A stretch of 64,000 nt of DNA from Isochrysis galbana (lineage: Eukaryota; Haptophyta; Isochrysidales; Isochrysidaceae), in the NCBI GenBank assembly GCA_018136815.1, contig CM030935.1, positions 4,506,159 to 4,570,158 of the forward strand. The letters run 5' to 3'. Each line of letters starts with the position of its first letter. Position 1 is the stretch's first letter. The notes beneath the pieces were generated by a model that did not search any database, was not told the origin of the DNA, and saw only the letters and a list, made by a program, of their open reading frames with translations. Positions 42,149 through 51,623 of the stretch are shown here, piece after piece. Position numbers and translations under genes: made by a program.

Positions 42149-42850
42149 GTGCAATTCTTCCTCGCTGAGAGCCTTGTGTGCGGCCCGAGCCGCGGCGTCT
42201 TGCGCGGTGCCGGCCGCGCGGTCGGCTTCCTTGAGCATTTTGACACGTGCCGCCTCGTCGTTTGCCATCCTGTAGATCTCCGCCACTTGCACGATGAGCT
42301 GTTCGTACTCCGTGAATTTCTCCGACTTGGTGTCCTCCACTTGCGTTGGATGGTCGACTTGTACGGGCTCTCGCTGCTCCTTGCCCTGGGTGTACAAGTG
42401 AGCCCCTTCCTGCAATACGCAATACGATCGCGAACGAAGTGGAGACGGTGAGCAGTGGAACTGAAGCGCATGCACCCTGCCCACACGTAGCGCGCGCTAC
42501 GCCGGCGCCGGCGCGTGCTTTCTTCGACCTGGGAACCCAGCCAAGCCCAGCATGTGCGCACACACCTTCAGCCACCTCTTCAGGGAGCTCAGCACTGACG
42601 TGTAGGGGCTGGGGAAAACGTCCCCAGCAAACTCCCTGAAGCTCTCGTCCAGCAAGGTGAGCGTCAGGATGCCGTCGGTCTTGTTCGTCCACGCGTGCGC
42701 CTGGGTGTGCTTCTCGCCGTCCCTTGACTTGCCCTCCTTGAAGGTCATGAAGGCCTTCGGGCCGCAGTCGATCACCTGCTTCAGCAGAGCGATCTTCCGC
42801 GGCTCGGTCCAATCCATGCGCCACTTCTTGTTCGCGTCGTCCGCCTCGGC
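42149..42850 (-). CDS. Two internal exons, Myb/trihelix-like protein (partial)
   Basis: Exons 42850-42566 and 42409-42149 are bounded by CAG| acceptors and GTGTGT/GTGAGT donors, all phase 0, giving 182 residues. Exon 1 reads KKWRMDWTEPRKIALLKQVI, then SFREFAGDVF and LSSLKRWLK, spaced Trp/Leu like a SANT/trihelix DNA-binding helix set. Exon 2 (EGAHLYTQGKEQREPVQV, then EYEQLIVQVAEIYRMANDEA) looks like a helical coiled coil. Both ends continue into exons not identified. It lies inside the TIR-bounded element, so a transposon-encoded DNA-binding protein is one reading; a host gene captured by repeats is the other. Confidence 0.5.
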
Positions 42851-43085
42851 CTGCGTTCACGGCGTGCCGGGAGAGGGCGAGAGTACGAGGTGATGATAGG
42901 TGAGGTTGGTGTGCGCGCGCGGGCTCGCGTGGCGCGTGGCCCCGGTGCCGCCGCACCCCCACCCTTTCGCTCCCAGGGTGGCGGGCGCAAGCGCACCGCC
43001 ATCGCTCGCGGAGAAGCAAAAAACTGGTAGTGAAACCCGCCAGAGTTGTTCTTCGCGCCCACTGGGCGGAGTTAAACAAACATGG

Positions 43086-43143
43086 TTTCACCGAGGTTTC
43101 ACTCCGCGTTTGAAGTCAAACGCGGAGTGAAACCTCGGTGAAA
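43086..43143. repeat. 58-bp near-perfect palindrome
   Basis: Two 28-bp arms (43086-43113 and 43116-43143) are exact reverse complements around a 2-nt centre AG; the arm reads TTTCACCGAGGTTTCACTCC, then GCGTTTGA. It sits at the inner edge of the right TIR and reuses the GTTTCACTCC unit of the left end. Confidence 0.95.
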
Positions 43144-43492
43144 TCGGAGTGAAACCCCTGCAAAAACCCCCGTTTTACAACGGCCCTTTCTTCCCCGTCT
43201 TCTCTCGCCAGTGGGGAAGCTGGCGGTTCTTCTCCCCCCCCCCCCCGGTATTCTACTGTCTCTAGCGCCTTCTTTTCCCCGAGACCACCAAGAAGTGCGT
43301 GAGAAAGTTCCCCTTTCTTCTTGTGAGGGAGCGAAGTGAAGAGAAAAGCGAATGAACCATCACTCAAGGGGTTTGTTTCTCGACGACTCGTCCCCACAGC
43401 ACCGACCGCCAAGTTTCTAACGTAGCCGGTCCCTCTAGATTCTTCCCCTCTCCACACGAGAGGGGCACACACAGAGAATCTCACTACTACTA

Positions 43493-43538
<46 letters not shown>

Positions 43539-43829
43539 CAGGGAAAAGGAATCCTCCCCCCCCTCTCTCACCCCTTCCCTCTCTCTCTCTCTCCTCTTCC
43601 GCTCTCCCATCGATCTCTCTCTTCTCCTGTCTCCTCTCTATCTTTTCTCTCTTGTGCGCCGTGTCTCCAGATTCCTCGCTCCCCTTTCGGTCCCCTCTCC
43701 GCCCCCCCCCATTCCACCTCTTTTTCTCTTTCTCCCGAATCTTCCTTCGTACGATGTTCCACGACAGGCCTCTTCACATAGCTACACACGCCGTTTTTCC
43801 CTTCCTCATGAAGAGCTTCCCCTCTTCTT

Positions 43830-44040
<211 letters not shown>

Positions 44041-44188
44041 GGACCCTTCTGCCAACCGGCCGTGCCAATCGCATCCCAGCCCTCCACCCCGCTCCCTCCT
44101 CCCGCCCTCGACAGCCCCCCTCCCTCTCCGCGTCCTCCGCCCCCGCCCCGTGCCCCCGCCGTCCACTCCCTGCCCCTACAACCTCTTC

Positions 44189-45406
44189 ATGTCGACGACG
44201 AGGACACAGAACACGCTCAGCGCGCCCGTGGGCAGCGGCTCGACCGCCACTCTCCGCATGAGCGCTTCCAAGCCAAATGCTCACTCGGAAGAGCAGGAGC
44301 TATACTCCTTTGTGGAGCCGAGCGAGCGCCTGCCCTTCTCCTCGCACTTCTCCTCCCTCCTTCTTTCCGCGGACAAGCTCAATACGGCGATCGAGATGGG
44401 GGCGCTCGGTGGACTCTCCCTCACTGCCGTCCTCTATCCTTCGCTCAACGTCCCCGGCTCAATGAGCCTCGGCCAGCTGGCCGCCTTCATGTGGGCGTGC
44501 GCGCTGCTCCGTCGGCTTTACAACGCGTACCTCGAAGCCGTCTTCTTTGCGTGTCCTACGCGGCGGACGCAGCCGGTGAAGGAACACGCCCTCAAGTCCG
44601 AGCGCGACCTTTGCGGACGCGACCGCGAACAGCTCGCCTCGCTTGTCATGCATGATCGCCTCACACTGATCTCGCAGCTCGGCCTCGTGATGGCGCTCTA
44701 CTTTGGCGTGCCTGGCTTCTATCCCGCCTTCAAGCCATCGGATGAGTCGGCGTTTGCTGCCTTGCCGCTGGCGATGCGCGCTGCTCGCCTCATCGCCCAC
44801 CACTATTTGCTCTCTTTCGGCATGTACTGGGCCCACCGCTCGCTGCATGTTGTTCCCATACTCTGGCGGCGCATCCATTCCATCCACCACTGGGCCAAGC
44901 ACCCGCTCTCACGCAACACGTACCAGGACCACTGGCTCGACAACTTTGCTAACGCGCTCGTCGGTGAGGTCGCAGCACAGATCCTCATTCCGCTCGACTT
45001 CCATTGCTTCTGGATCTCTCGCTTGCTCCGCATCATGGAGTCACTCGAGAAACACGCTGGCGTGTGCGGTGCAACCAACCTGGCGCACACGGCGCAACGC
45101 TGGCTGCCGTTTGCGCAGATGCCGCACCACCACGACTGGCACCACGAGGGCCACAAGAGTTGCAACTTCACCTTCGCTGCCATCGGCGGGATTTGGGATT
45201 GCGTGTTCGGCACTCGGAAGGCTGGGCGCGCGATGCGCTTCCCTGAGGCGTCGACCGCGCGCGACCACGCCGAGGCCGCCAACACCAAGCGCGGCTCCAG
45301 CTTTCTTGGCTCCATCGATAACCCGGCGGTCGTCCTTTCGCCCGTCTTGACCGTCCTCGCACTGGCAGCCGCCAGGCTTATCTCAAATGGCTTCCACATG
45401 GCTTAA
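44189..45406 (+). CDS. Fatty acid hydroxylase/sterol desaturase family enzyme
   Basis: Single-exon 405-aa integral membrane di-iron oxidase. The family's histidine boxes are all present: HRSLH (216-220), HSIHH (230-234) and HHHDWHH (313-319), with GIWDCVFGT following as in sterol C-4 and C-5 oxidases. Hydrophobic segments surround them (about 72-90, 95-120, 160-180, 196-215, 255-275), and the chain ends in a further hydrophobic segment (VVLSPVLTVLALAAARLI). Substrate (sterol, alkane or fatty acyl) cannot be told from motifs alone. ATG 44189 is the first ATG after the CT tract; an in-frame ATG at 43754 would translate the repeat as poly-Ser/Leu and is unlikely. Confidence 0.88.
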   Translation: MSTTRTQNTLSAPVGSGSTATLRMSASKPNAHSEEQELYSFVEPSERLPFSSHFSSLLLSADKLNTAIEMGALGGLSLTAVLYPSLNVPGSMSLGQLAAFMWACALLRRLYNAYLEAVFFACPTRRTQPVKEHALKSERDLCGRDREQLASLVMHDRLTLISQLGLVMALYFGVPGFYPAFKPSDESAFAALPLAMRAARLIAHHYLLSFGMYWAHRSLHVVPILWRRIHSIHHWAKHPLSRNTYQDHWLDNFANALVGEVAAQILIPLDFHCFWISRLLRIMESLEKHAGVCGATNLAHTAQRWLPFAQMPHHHDWHHEGHKSCNFTFAAIGGIWDCVFGTRKAGRAMRFPEASTARDHAEAANTKRGSSFLGSIDNPAVVLSPVLTVLALAAARLISNGFHMA

Positions 45407-46499
45407 GGTTCCGATGGCCCAATGCACCGCATTTGCAGAGCCAGATCGCTCGTCGCGATCATTTAGATCATAGGATGCCGTATATACCGTCTATCGCGTC
45501 GGTCTATTGCCGCCAAGAAGTCGCTGAGCGGCAGGACAAGCTGAGCTTCCACTCACGAGCTCCACATGCCAAGCCCATTCTTCTGCATTGATTTTTCAAC
45601 AGGTGGCTTTGCTTAGGCTTAGAATTTTCTCCAAGGGTGTGAACTTGTGCTGTCGCCTCGAGAGAGCTGCGTATCAGCCATCAGAGGCTCTCGCTTTCTG
45701 CAATTAGAGCGTGCCGTCCTGAAGCCAAGAGCTCTAGGCGGCTATTGGCCTAATGGTTGCTCGATGTGCTCTGTGTGTATCAAGCGTGTTGCGAATGCCC
45801 TTCATCCTGCATCGCAATACGCAATACCATCATACATGCCCACAAATTCAATCTCGATTAGGCCTCCTTTGCTGTTGTTCGTCTTGCAGAGATTGCCACC
45901 TAAGAGCTATTAGCTATTGGTACTACATGATATTAACATTATCGGCATGTGCGGCACTGCCCTTCCACCACCACTACCTCTACCTCCGCACCCGTCTGCC
46001 TACTGCTTGTGCCCCGGCTTGGGGGAGCGAGAATGAGGGGGAGGGGGGAGGAACAGTGGGGAGCCCTGGGGTGGGGTCAGGAGGGAGGAACTGTGGGGAG
46101 ACCTCCCCTCCCCCCGGTATGGGTATGGTACCTCCATTCACCCAGTCCGACTCCGCTAGCCGTCCGCTGCAGTATTTGGGGGCTGTATTTGCGACTATTC
46201 CTCTACGAACTACGATGTCCAACTACAAACTGTAAGGATAAACCTTTGAACTCCTTGCTGCCGGCTTGAAGCGCCAATTTTGGGGCTTCGGTTTCACGCT
46301 TAGAAGCAGAAGCAGCGCGTGTACAGGATACAGGATGAGGTGCGTGTAAGAGATGAGTGAGATGCCGTGGGCGAAAAGCGCGAAAAGTGGCGCAACGTAC
46401 AACGTACAACGTATTTCTTTTCTCGTGCCCCCAAGAGAGCCTTAGTGGCCCCCCCGCCAGGTGGAAGGGTGGCGGCGCCCAGAGGAGACGAAAGTCCGC
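45407..46499. other. Intergenic, nothing recognised
   Basis: Contains no supportable gene. Sequence composition is ordinary. Confidence 0.4.
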
Positions 46500-47570
46500 T
46501 ACCTCCCGGCGATCGGGACAAGGCGTGCAGCTTCTGCAAGACGTCCGACGAGTTGACGGATCCGAGGTTACCACTACCTCAGATGGGAGCAGAAGGGACG
46601 GAAAGGAAGCGGCGAGAGGCGCGGCGGAGGTAGGGGACAGGCTCATGACGGGCTCACCCGCCTCCAGAAGTGGCAGGGAGGCGGGCTTGGTTGGGAGAGG
46701 CAGAGCGAGGCGATGAAGCAGACATAACGAGGGCGAGAGCGGGGCGAGTGAGAGTGCGGACGGCGGTTGTCGAGGGATATATTGTAGAGTGAGTGTTGTT
46801 GACGAGTAGCGAAGGCGAGAACGGGACGAAAGCGAGAACGGACGAACGAGAACGAACGATGCGACAAAAGAACGACTACCAAGGACAAACTGTCACGCTC
46901 ACTCAACCCTAACCCCACTTCCCCTCACATTCACGTATCCTTCCCCACTCAAACGGGGAAACGCGGGGAATGGAAAAGCAAGGCAGAGAAGCCGACAGGA
47001 GAGCGACGGGGCGATGGTAGTGGAGCGACGGTACGACGGAAAGGCCGATGCGATCGACAGTTACGAGGGAAGAATTAGTAGAAGTAAGGAGGGAATCTAC
47101 AAGACTTCCCGTGCACTGATGATAACAAGGGCGCGGGGGTAGGCTAACCGTTGGGGGAAAACCCACGACGAGGAACACCTGCGAGGACGAGCGCGGGGGA
47201 AAACCGCGGCAAGGAGGGACCCAGGCGATCGCAAAGCAAAAGGACCAGGTCTGGGAATCAGGACGCACGGGCCACAAGGAGGCGCAAACAGGCAAGGAGC
47301 GAGTGATGAGTTACGAGTGACGAGCGGCGCGTATAACGCCTATCGAGTAAAGAACGACTAACGAGTAAAGTCCAAGGCCGCGGACGAGGTCGATCGCGAA
47401 TGCGACACGAGTCCTCCACACACCACACACTTGGGAGAGTGCCCGCGGCTAACGAATATCCTCGACGCCCTAGACACACTGGTCCGACACCGACACCCAA
47501 GCGCGCCGGATAAAATACGCGAGCAAGGTATTATAGACAGACTCTTTGTGCCAAGCGCACCGCTAAACAA
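46500..47570 (+). pseudogene. LINE pol fragment split by a solo LTR
   Basis: Left part (about 46500-46553) encodes GDRDKACSFCKTSDE, the zinc-knuckle region of the LINE C-terminus. The right part (47408-47570) continues THLGECPRLTNILDALDTLV, then IREQGIIDRLFVPSAP. Together they restore the CxFC..E....HLGEC block of the 14-kb and 48-kb copies. The 854-bp LTR between them is inserted exactly at this codon run. Confidence 0.75.
46554..47407 (+). mobile_element. Solo LTR inside a LINE (854 bp, 5-bp TSD)
   Basis: Starts TGACGGATCC, ends AATGCGACA, and is flanked by the 5-bp repeat CGAGT (46549-46553 and 47408-47412). Excision restores the LINE reading frame. The first about 420 bp match the LTR at 33552-33972. 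Confidence 0.85.
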
Positions 47571-47574
47571 AAAC

Positions 47575-48357
47575 AAACGCCTCAGAGGCAACCCTAAGGA
47601 CAATCGAGGTAAATCGAGGACATCTTTTACCCAACATCCGGGGATGTCGTGGCTTGAGGAGCATTGGACGATTTGGCGTCCTTTCATGCGGCTGTTCTTG
47701 CATTCACCCGCCATGAATCGGCGGCATGGCGCCGCCGCTCCAAGACCCATGAGGGCCCTGTAGTCCATGGCATTGCTAGCGTCCCTTTGACGCTTACGTT
47801 GCTCTGCTTTCGCCTTATCTTGTTCGCACGTACACTGGCGAAAGCTAACTTGGTTCTTGCGCAGAAATGAGATAGCCCACGGCTTGTCGTATCCTTTGCA
47901 ACCCCCAGGGGCTCCATGGATGGCTAACTCCCCTTCAGGAGTCACGCATTCCACTGATGATCGGACCGCATAGTCCAGGTTGAAATTTTCTCCGTCATCG
48001 AGAGTCACATGGAAGTTTCGAGGGAAACGGTGCCCCAAGGCAGACGTGTCCGTGTAAACATAGAAATGCCAGATTGGGCGCTTGCCGGACTCGACCTTCG
48101 TGATTCCTTCCAGTGAAGTTTTGGCTCGCTGTTGGTTGCCCCTTAGCACGTGGAAACCCTCGCGTTCGAGCGAGTTAGCCAGATGCCTAGTCTTGGTTTT
48201 GTACGCCTTGACTGGGTCAAAGATGCGGAATACGATGTAGGTCGCCACCTCTTTGAGAGAGGACCGGATGGCGCTCGACTTGCGAGGGGCCGAGTCGGCT
48301 AACGCGCCGTAGGTGATTCCAAACTCGTGCGGGACTCCTGAGAGTGCTGTATTAACT
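47575..48357 (-). pseudogene. Putative LINE ORF1 with CCCH finger, inverted
   Basis: An open minus-strand frame of about 255 codons from 48357. It reads SAIRSSLKEVATYIVFRIFD, REGFHVLRGNQQRAKTSLEG, WHFYVYTDTSALGHRFPRNF and GYDKPWAISFLRKN, then a charged stretch and CRRFMAGECKNSRMKGRQIV followed by QCSSSH, a C-x7-C-x11-C-x3-H zinc-finger-like motif. It ends against LINE sequence on the left and abuts, head to head, the 3' LINE segment at 48372. The arrangement fits a 5' inversion made by twin priming, which would make this the family's ORF1. A captured host gene fragment is the alternative. Confidence 0.45.
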
Positions 48358-48371
48358 GCGATAGACTACCG

Positions 48372-49698
48372 GTAGACTCTGACACGTGGAAACACATGGC
48401 ACGCATATACACCTCCCCGCTCATCACCTCCAGAGACCTATACATGCACTTCAAACATATAACGCACCGTAGAATAGGCACATACAACCGATCCCCGAGT
48501 CGAGACCCCACTTGCCGCTTTTGCGCGCAAGAAAACGAGTCGTCCGTCCATCTGGGGACCTGCCCAGCATTAGAGAACGTGTTTGATACTATCCACCACC
48601 TAACGGACTTCACGCCGGCTGACAACCCCGCGCCCAACACGACAGCAGAAAAAGCCACAAAAAGACTCTTCATACTACCAAAACCAACGTCGCTACCCTC
48701 AAGAGAGATCTTATATCTACTAGCATGGAGGTACATACTCACTGATTTCTACCGGATACACTACGACAACGTTGAATTCCACAGCGACCACGTCATCAGA
48801 AGGATACTAGAGAGATACACCACACTATGTAAAGCGGCGCTCTACGGCAACAACACAGACGCGTCGAGAAGAGCCAAAGCAGACATGGGTCGCCAACCCA
48901 AAAAACGTATAGACGTCAACGAATTCCGCCCACTATTCGAAACAAACGACAAAAACGAACTAGTCCCAAGCAGTAAACTCGTAACATTACTAGAGCGCCT
49001 CAATATACAACACATAATACAACAAAAAAGCCACACCGGACCTAGCGACCAGGGATAACACAGGACAGAAGGAGGCAATACGCCTCCGCTCGAGGAATCC
49101 GATGGGGAAGGCCGAGAGGCCTGGCCCCCACACAGGGACGGTCTAGCCCCGTGACGAATGCAAAACAAATGCAAGAGGCCTGCCCCTCCCCTCCCACAAA
49201 CGCTAGGCCCAAAGTAGTGTACATGGGCCGACCCCCCAAAACCGAAGAAAAAGGAACGAGGGGGGGAGCGGGCGGGGGAGTAGAGGTAGGGGTATAGGCG
49301 ATGGCGCCGGGAACGCGAGAGAGTGTGTGTCAGTAGTAGCTTCGCGGGCACCTTCAAGAATGTTTTTTTTTCTGCACCAGGGAACGGACTCTGCCTGTTC
49401 CCTGGCTGTGAGGCTGCCTGGGAGGAGAGGGAGGTGGCGCCATCTCGACGTCCTGATCGGGAGGGGCTGAGGGTTGCGAGCGCTTGGGCTCCGGCGGCTT
49501 GGGTCGGCCCCGTTGGGGCGTCGTGGCGGCAGAGGGCTGGGAGGTGGGAGGTGGGAGCGGTCGGCGCGCGCTCCATCGCTAAAACTATAACAATAGTTTT
49601 TCAGGCGTGTAGTAGAATATACTGTCTAGCGATAGGCGATAGGTGTGTAGCCCGTAGCCCTGAACCATGAATCTTCAGATCATTTGATCGTTTTTTTT
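48372..49698 (+). mobile_element. LINE 3' segment with open pol C-terminus
   Basis: The coding part (to 49058) reads DTWKHMARIYTSPLITSRDL, HFKHITHRRIGT, CRFCAQENESSVHLGTCP, LLAWRYILTDFYRIHYDN and GRQPKKRIDVNEFRPLFETN, collinear with the 14280-14978 copy. A 640-nt 3' UTR ends in GATAGGTGTGTAG...GAATCTTCAG and a T8 run (49691-49698). The 5' end is truncated within pol. Confidence 0.88.
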
Positions 49699-49800
49699 CA
49701 CATTGGAATTGGATAAAATAAAATATATTTATATTTTTATTAAAACAGAATCTGGCCCAAATAAAACATAAAAATGGTCCTCTTTCGACGGAACGCGACC

Positions 49801-49877
49801 TAATGGCTAATGGCTAATGGTCAATGGTCAGTGGTCAATAGTCAATAGTCAATAGTCAATAGTCAATAGTCAATAGG
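49801..49877. repeat. Heptamer repeat (AATAGTC)n
   Basis: About eleven 7-bp units drifting from AATGGCT through AATGGTC to AATAGTC, just downstream of an AT-rich patch that follows the LINE. Confidence 0.9.
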
Positions 49878-50099
49878 GCGAGCCGCGAGCCCGAGACCGA
49901 GCCCGAGCCCAAGTTGGAGGCGGGAGAACGGGAGGGCGTTAAGCAGAAAAAGAATTTATCTTACACGACCTTTTGCTTTCATGCGAGATGCTGACGGAGG
50001 GGCTTCACGTTTGACAGTAGATACTGTGACTTTGGAGAGCAACATTCGATCAACCTCATTTGTCTAGTGTATAGGGATAGAAAATCTCGTGGATCATGT

Positions 50100-50217
50100 A
50101 CATGCGGCCATTTCACCCTGGGTCACCGCTTCCCATCCGAACAGCGCAGTTAAGCAGGGTCGAGCCCAGGTAGTACTGCGGTGGGGGACCACGCGGGAAG
50201 GCTGGGTGCTGCATGTT
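50100..50217 (+). rRNA. 5S ribosomal RNA
   Basis: The 5' ACATGCGGCCATTTCACCCT and 3' GGCTGGGTGCTGCATGT ends pair as helix I. The internal control region is intact: AAGCAGGGTCGAGCCCAGG (A box), AGTACTGCGGTGGGGGACC (C box). A TTTT terminator follows at 50216-50219. Length is about 118 nt. Transcribed by RNA polymerase III. It appears as a single gene among protein-coding genes, not in an array, with one truncated copy 35 nt downstream. Confidence 0.95.
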
Positions 50218-50251
50218 TTGCCACACCTCCTCCATTCCCTCCCTTTTACCT

Positions 50252-50311
50252 GAGCAGGTTTGAGCCCGTGCGAGGAGGGACTACCCAGGAAGGCTGGGTG
50301 CTGCATGTTTT
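50252..50311 (+). pseudogene. Truncated 5S rRNA copy
   Basis: The last about 60 nt match the 3' half of the gene upstream (GAGCAGGTTTGAGCCCGTG, then AGGAAGGCTGGGTGCTGCAT and TTT). The 5' half is missing and the A box is mutated. Confidence 0.85.
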
Positions 50312-50441
50312 ATGCCTCGCATTGACTGCTTCATGGCTTCTGCCTTTTTCTCCGTGTTTTCGCCTGCTTTTCACCTCAGCCCTTAGGCCTTAGGCCTCAG
50401 GTAGGGCCTCATCCGGCATGTAACTCCGTAACTCCTGTCCG

Positions 50442-50878
50442 TAGTCTCAGCGCCCCTGTCTTCATTAAAGGCGAAAGGCGCCCTAATTAGTCATGAACAC
50501 GAATCTATCTTTGGTAGCGAAAGCCCTCAACATAGCAGAGCGTCTAGCCTAACCAAGCGACCCCTCGCCGCGAGCCGCTCACCACCCGACAGCAGGCCTC
50601 GGACACACTGACCACAGCTGCCTGACACCTAGCACAAGGAGCAAACACACAACAGCCGGTAGCCCGATGGCACAGGAGGAAGGCGAGAAACAGGCCATCG
50701 AGAATCGGTACACACCGTCTGCCACTGGAGACCCACTGCACCCAGCCCCTAGGTAGAGCACGAGGGGACGAGCCGCAAGGCAGGTGGAGGGGGAGGGAAG
50801 GGAAGCGGGCGAGGCTGCGTAGATACTGTGCAGGGTCGCGCGCGCGGCGAGATTATTGAATTATTAAGATTTTTTTTT
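50442..50878 (+). mobile_element. T-tailed retroinsertion with 33-bp TSD (LINE remnant)
   Basis: An identical 33-bp repeat (50409-50441 and 50879-50911, starting TCATCCGGCATGTAACTCCG) brackets 437 bp ending in ATTAAGA and a T run. A short frame near its 5' end, NTNLSLVAKALNIAERLA, resembles the extreme C-terminus of the LINE polyprotein (SSKLVTLLERLNI in the 48-kb copy). It is read as a very 5'-truncated copy of the same or a related LINE. Confidence 0.75.
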
Positions 50879-50984
50879 TCATCCGGCATGTAACTCCGTA
50901 ACTCCTGTCCGGCGCTCTACCCTCTACGCCGCTGTTCTGACTCCGCTGACGGATTTCGTTTTTCTTACTACGCTGTTCTGACTC

Positions 50985-51160
50985 TCAAATATCAACTCTC
51001 GTCGTAGGAATGCCGGTGGATGTGGCTAGGAATGCCGGATGAGTTGGCGGAGTTGATACTTATACGTATTTAATTCGTACGGACCCTCACCTATCAACTC
51101 TCGTCGTAGTCGTAGGACATCTTGTTGGCTAGCATTCCTAGCCACATACACCGGACGAGC
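50985..51160. repeat. Interleaved direct and inverted repeats
   Basis: ATCAACTCTCGTCGTAG occurs at about 50989 and 51093. ATGCCGGTGGATGTGGCTAG at 51011 is mirrored by GCATTCCTAGCCACATACAC plus CGG at about 51133. A small decayed element is possible. Confidence 0.5.
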
Positions 51161-51623
51161 CATGCGCCAACCGCGCACACCCCCATTGGGGGGGAGGCGC
51201 TCCGTTGCCGTCGAAGGGCTGTACGGTCCCGCAGCACTAATTTTATCCCGACACAACAATAAAACTATGACTGGAAGGGAGCGAAGTATAGGAGAGATAG
51301 CATCTACTACTCTACTCTGCACGCTTCTTCAGCAGAGAGTGAAGAAGCATGGGAGAAGGGATATAAGTCGGAGACGAGAGAAGAGACAAAAGAACAGGGA
51401 GGGAACATATAGTAAGAGAAGTCTCAGGGAGAGAGGGCGAAAGAGAGGAGGAGAAGAGAGAGCTTGTCTAGCAGGAGAGAGACAGAGAGAGGGAGAGGAG
51501 TAGAGAAGAAAGAGTTGAAGGAGGATAAATTAGAGACTGCCCTACACACAGAAAGAGGAGACGGGCGCACACCACACACACAGCCTCCTCCTCCTCTCTT
51601 CCCCCGCGGCGACTGCGGCTCGC

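Larger units (their letters stand above)
40838..43171. mobile_element. Candidate DNA transposon with about 55-bp TIRs
   Basis: The left end (GGGTTTTTGAGGAGGTTTCA, then CTCGGGTTTCATTCGGGTTTC) matches the reverse complement of the right end (GGGTTTTTGCAGGGGTTTCA, then CTCCGATTTCACCGAGGTTTC) at about 80% over 55 bp. The 2.3-kb interval holds a 181-bp tandem repeat, a second direct repeat (about 41808-41850 and 41920-41957, both with GTAACTC and GAGACCGTGCCTTG), two exons on the minus strand and a large palindrome next to the right TIR. No clear target duplication was found, so the superfamily is open. Confidence 0.5.

Noticed and set aside
42141-43091. 316-codon minus-strand frame
   Set aside because: Arg/Ala/His-rich shadow of the better-supported spliced exons in another frame.
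49801-49877. Heptamer array considered as a CRISPR-like repeat
   Set aside because: Contiguous 7-bp units without spacers; a simple microsatellite. No CRISPR array occurs in the window.
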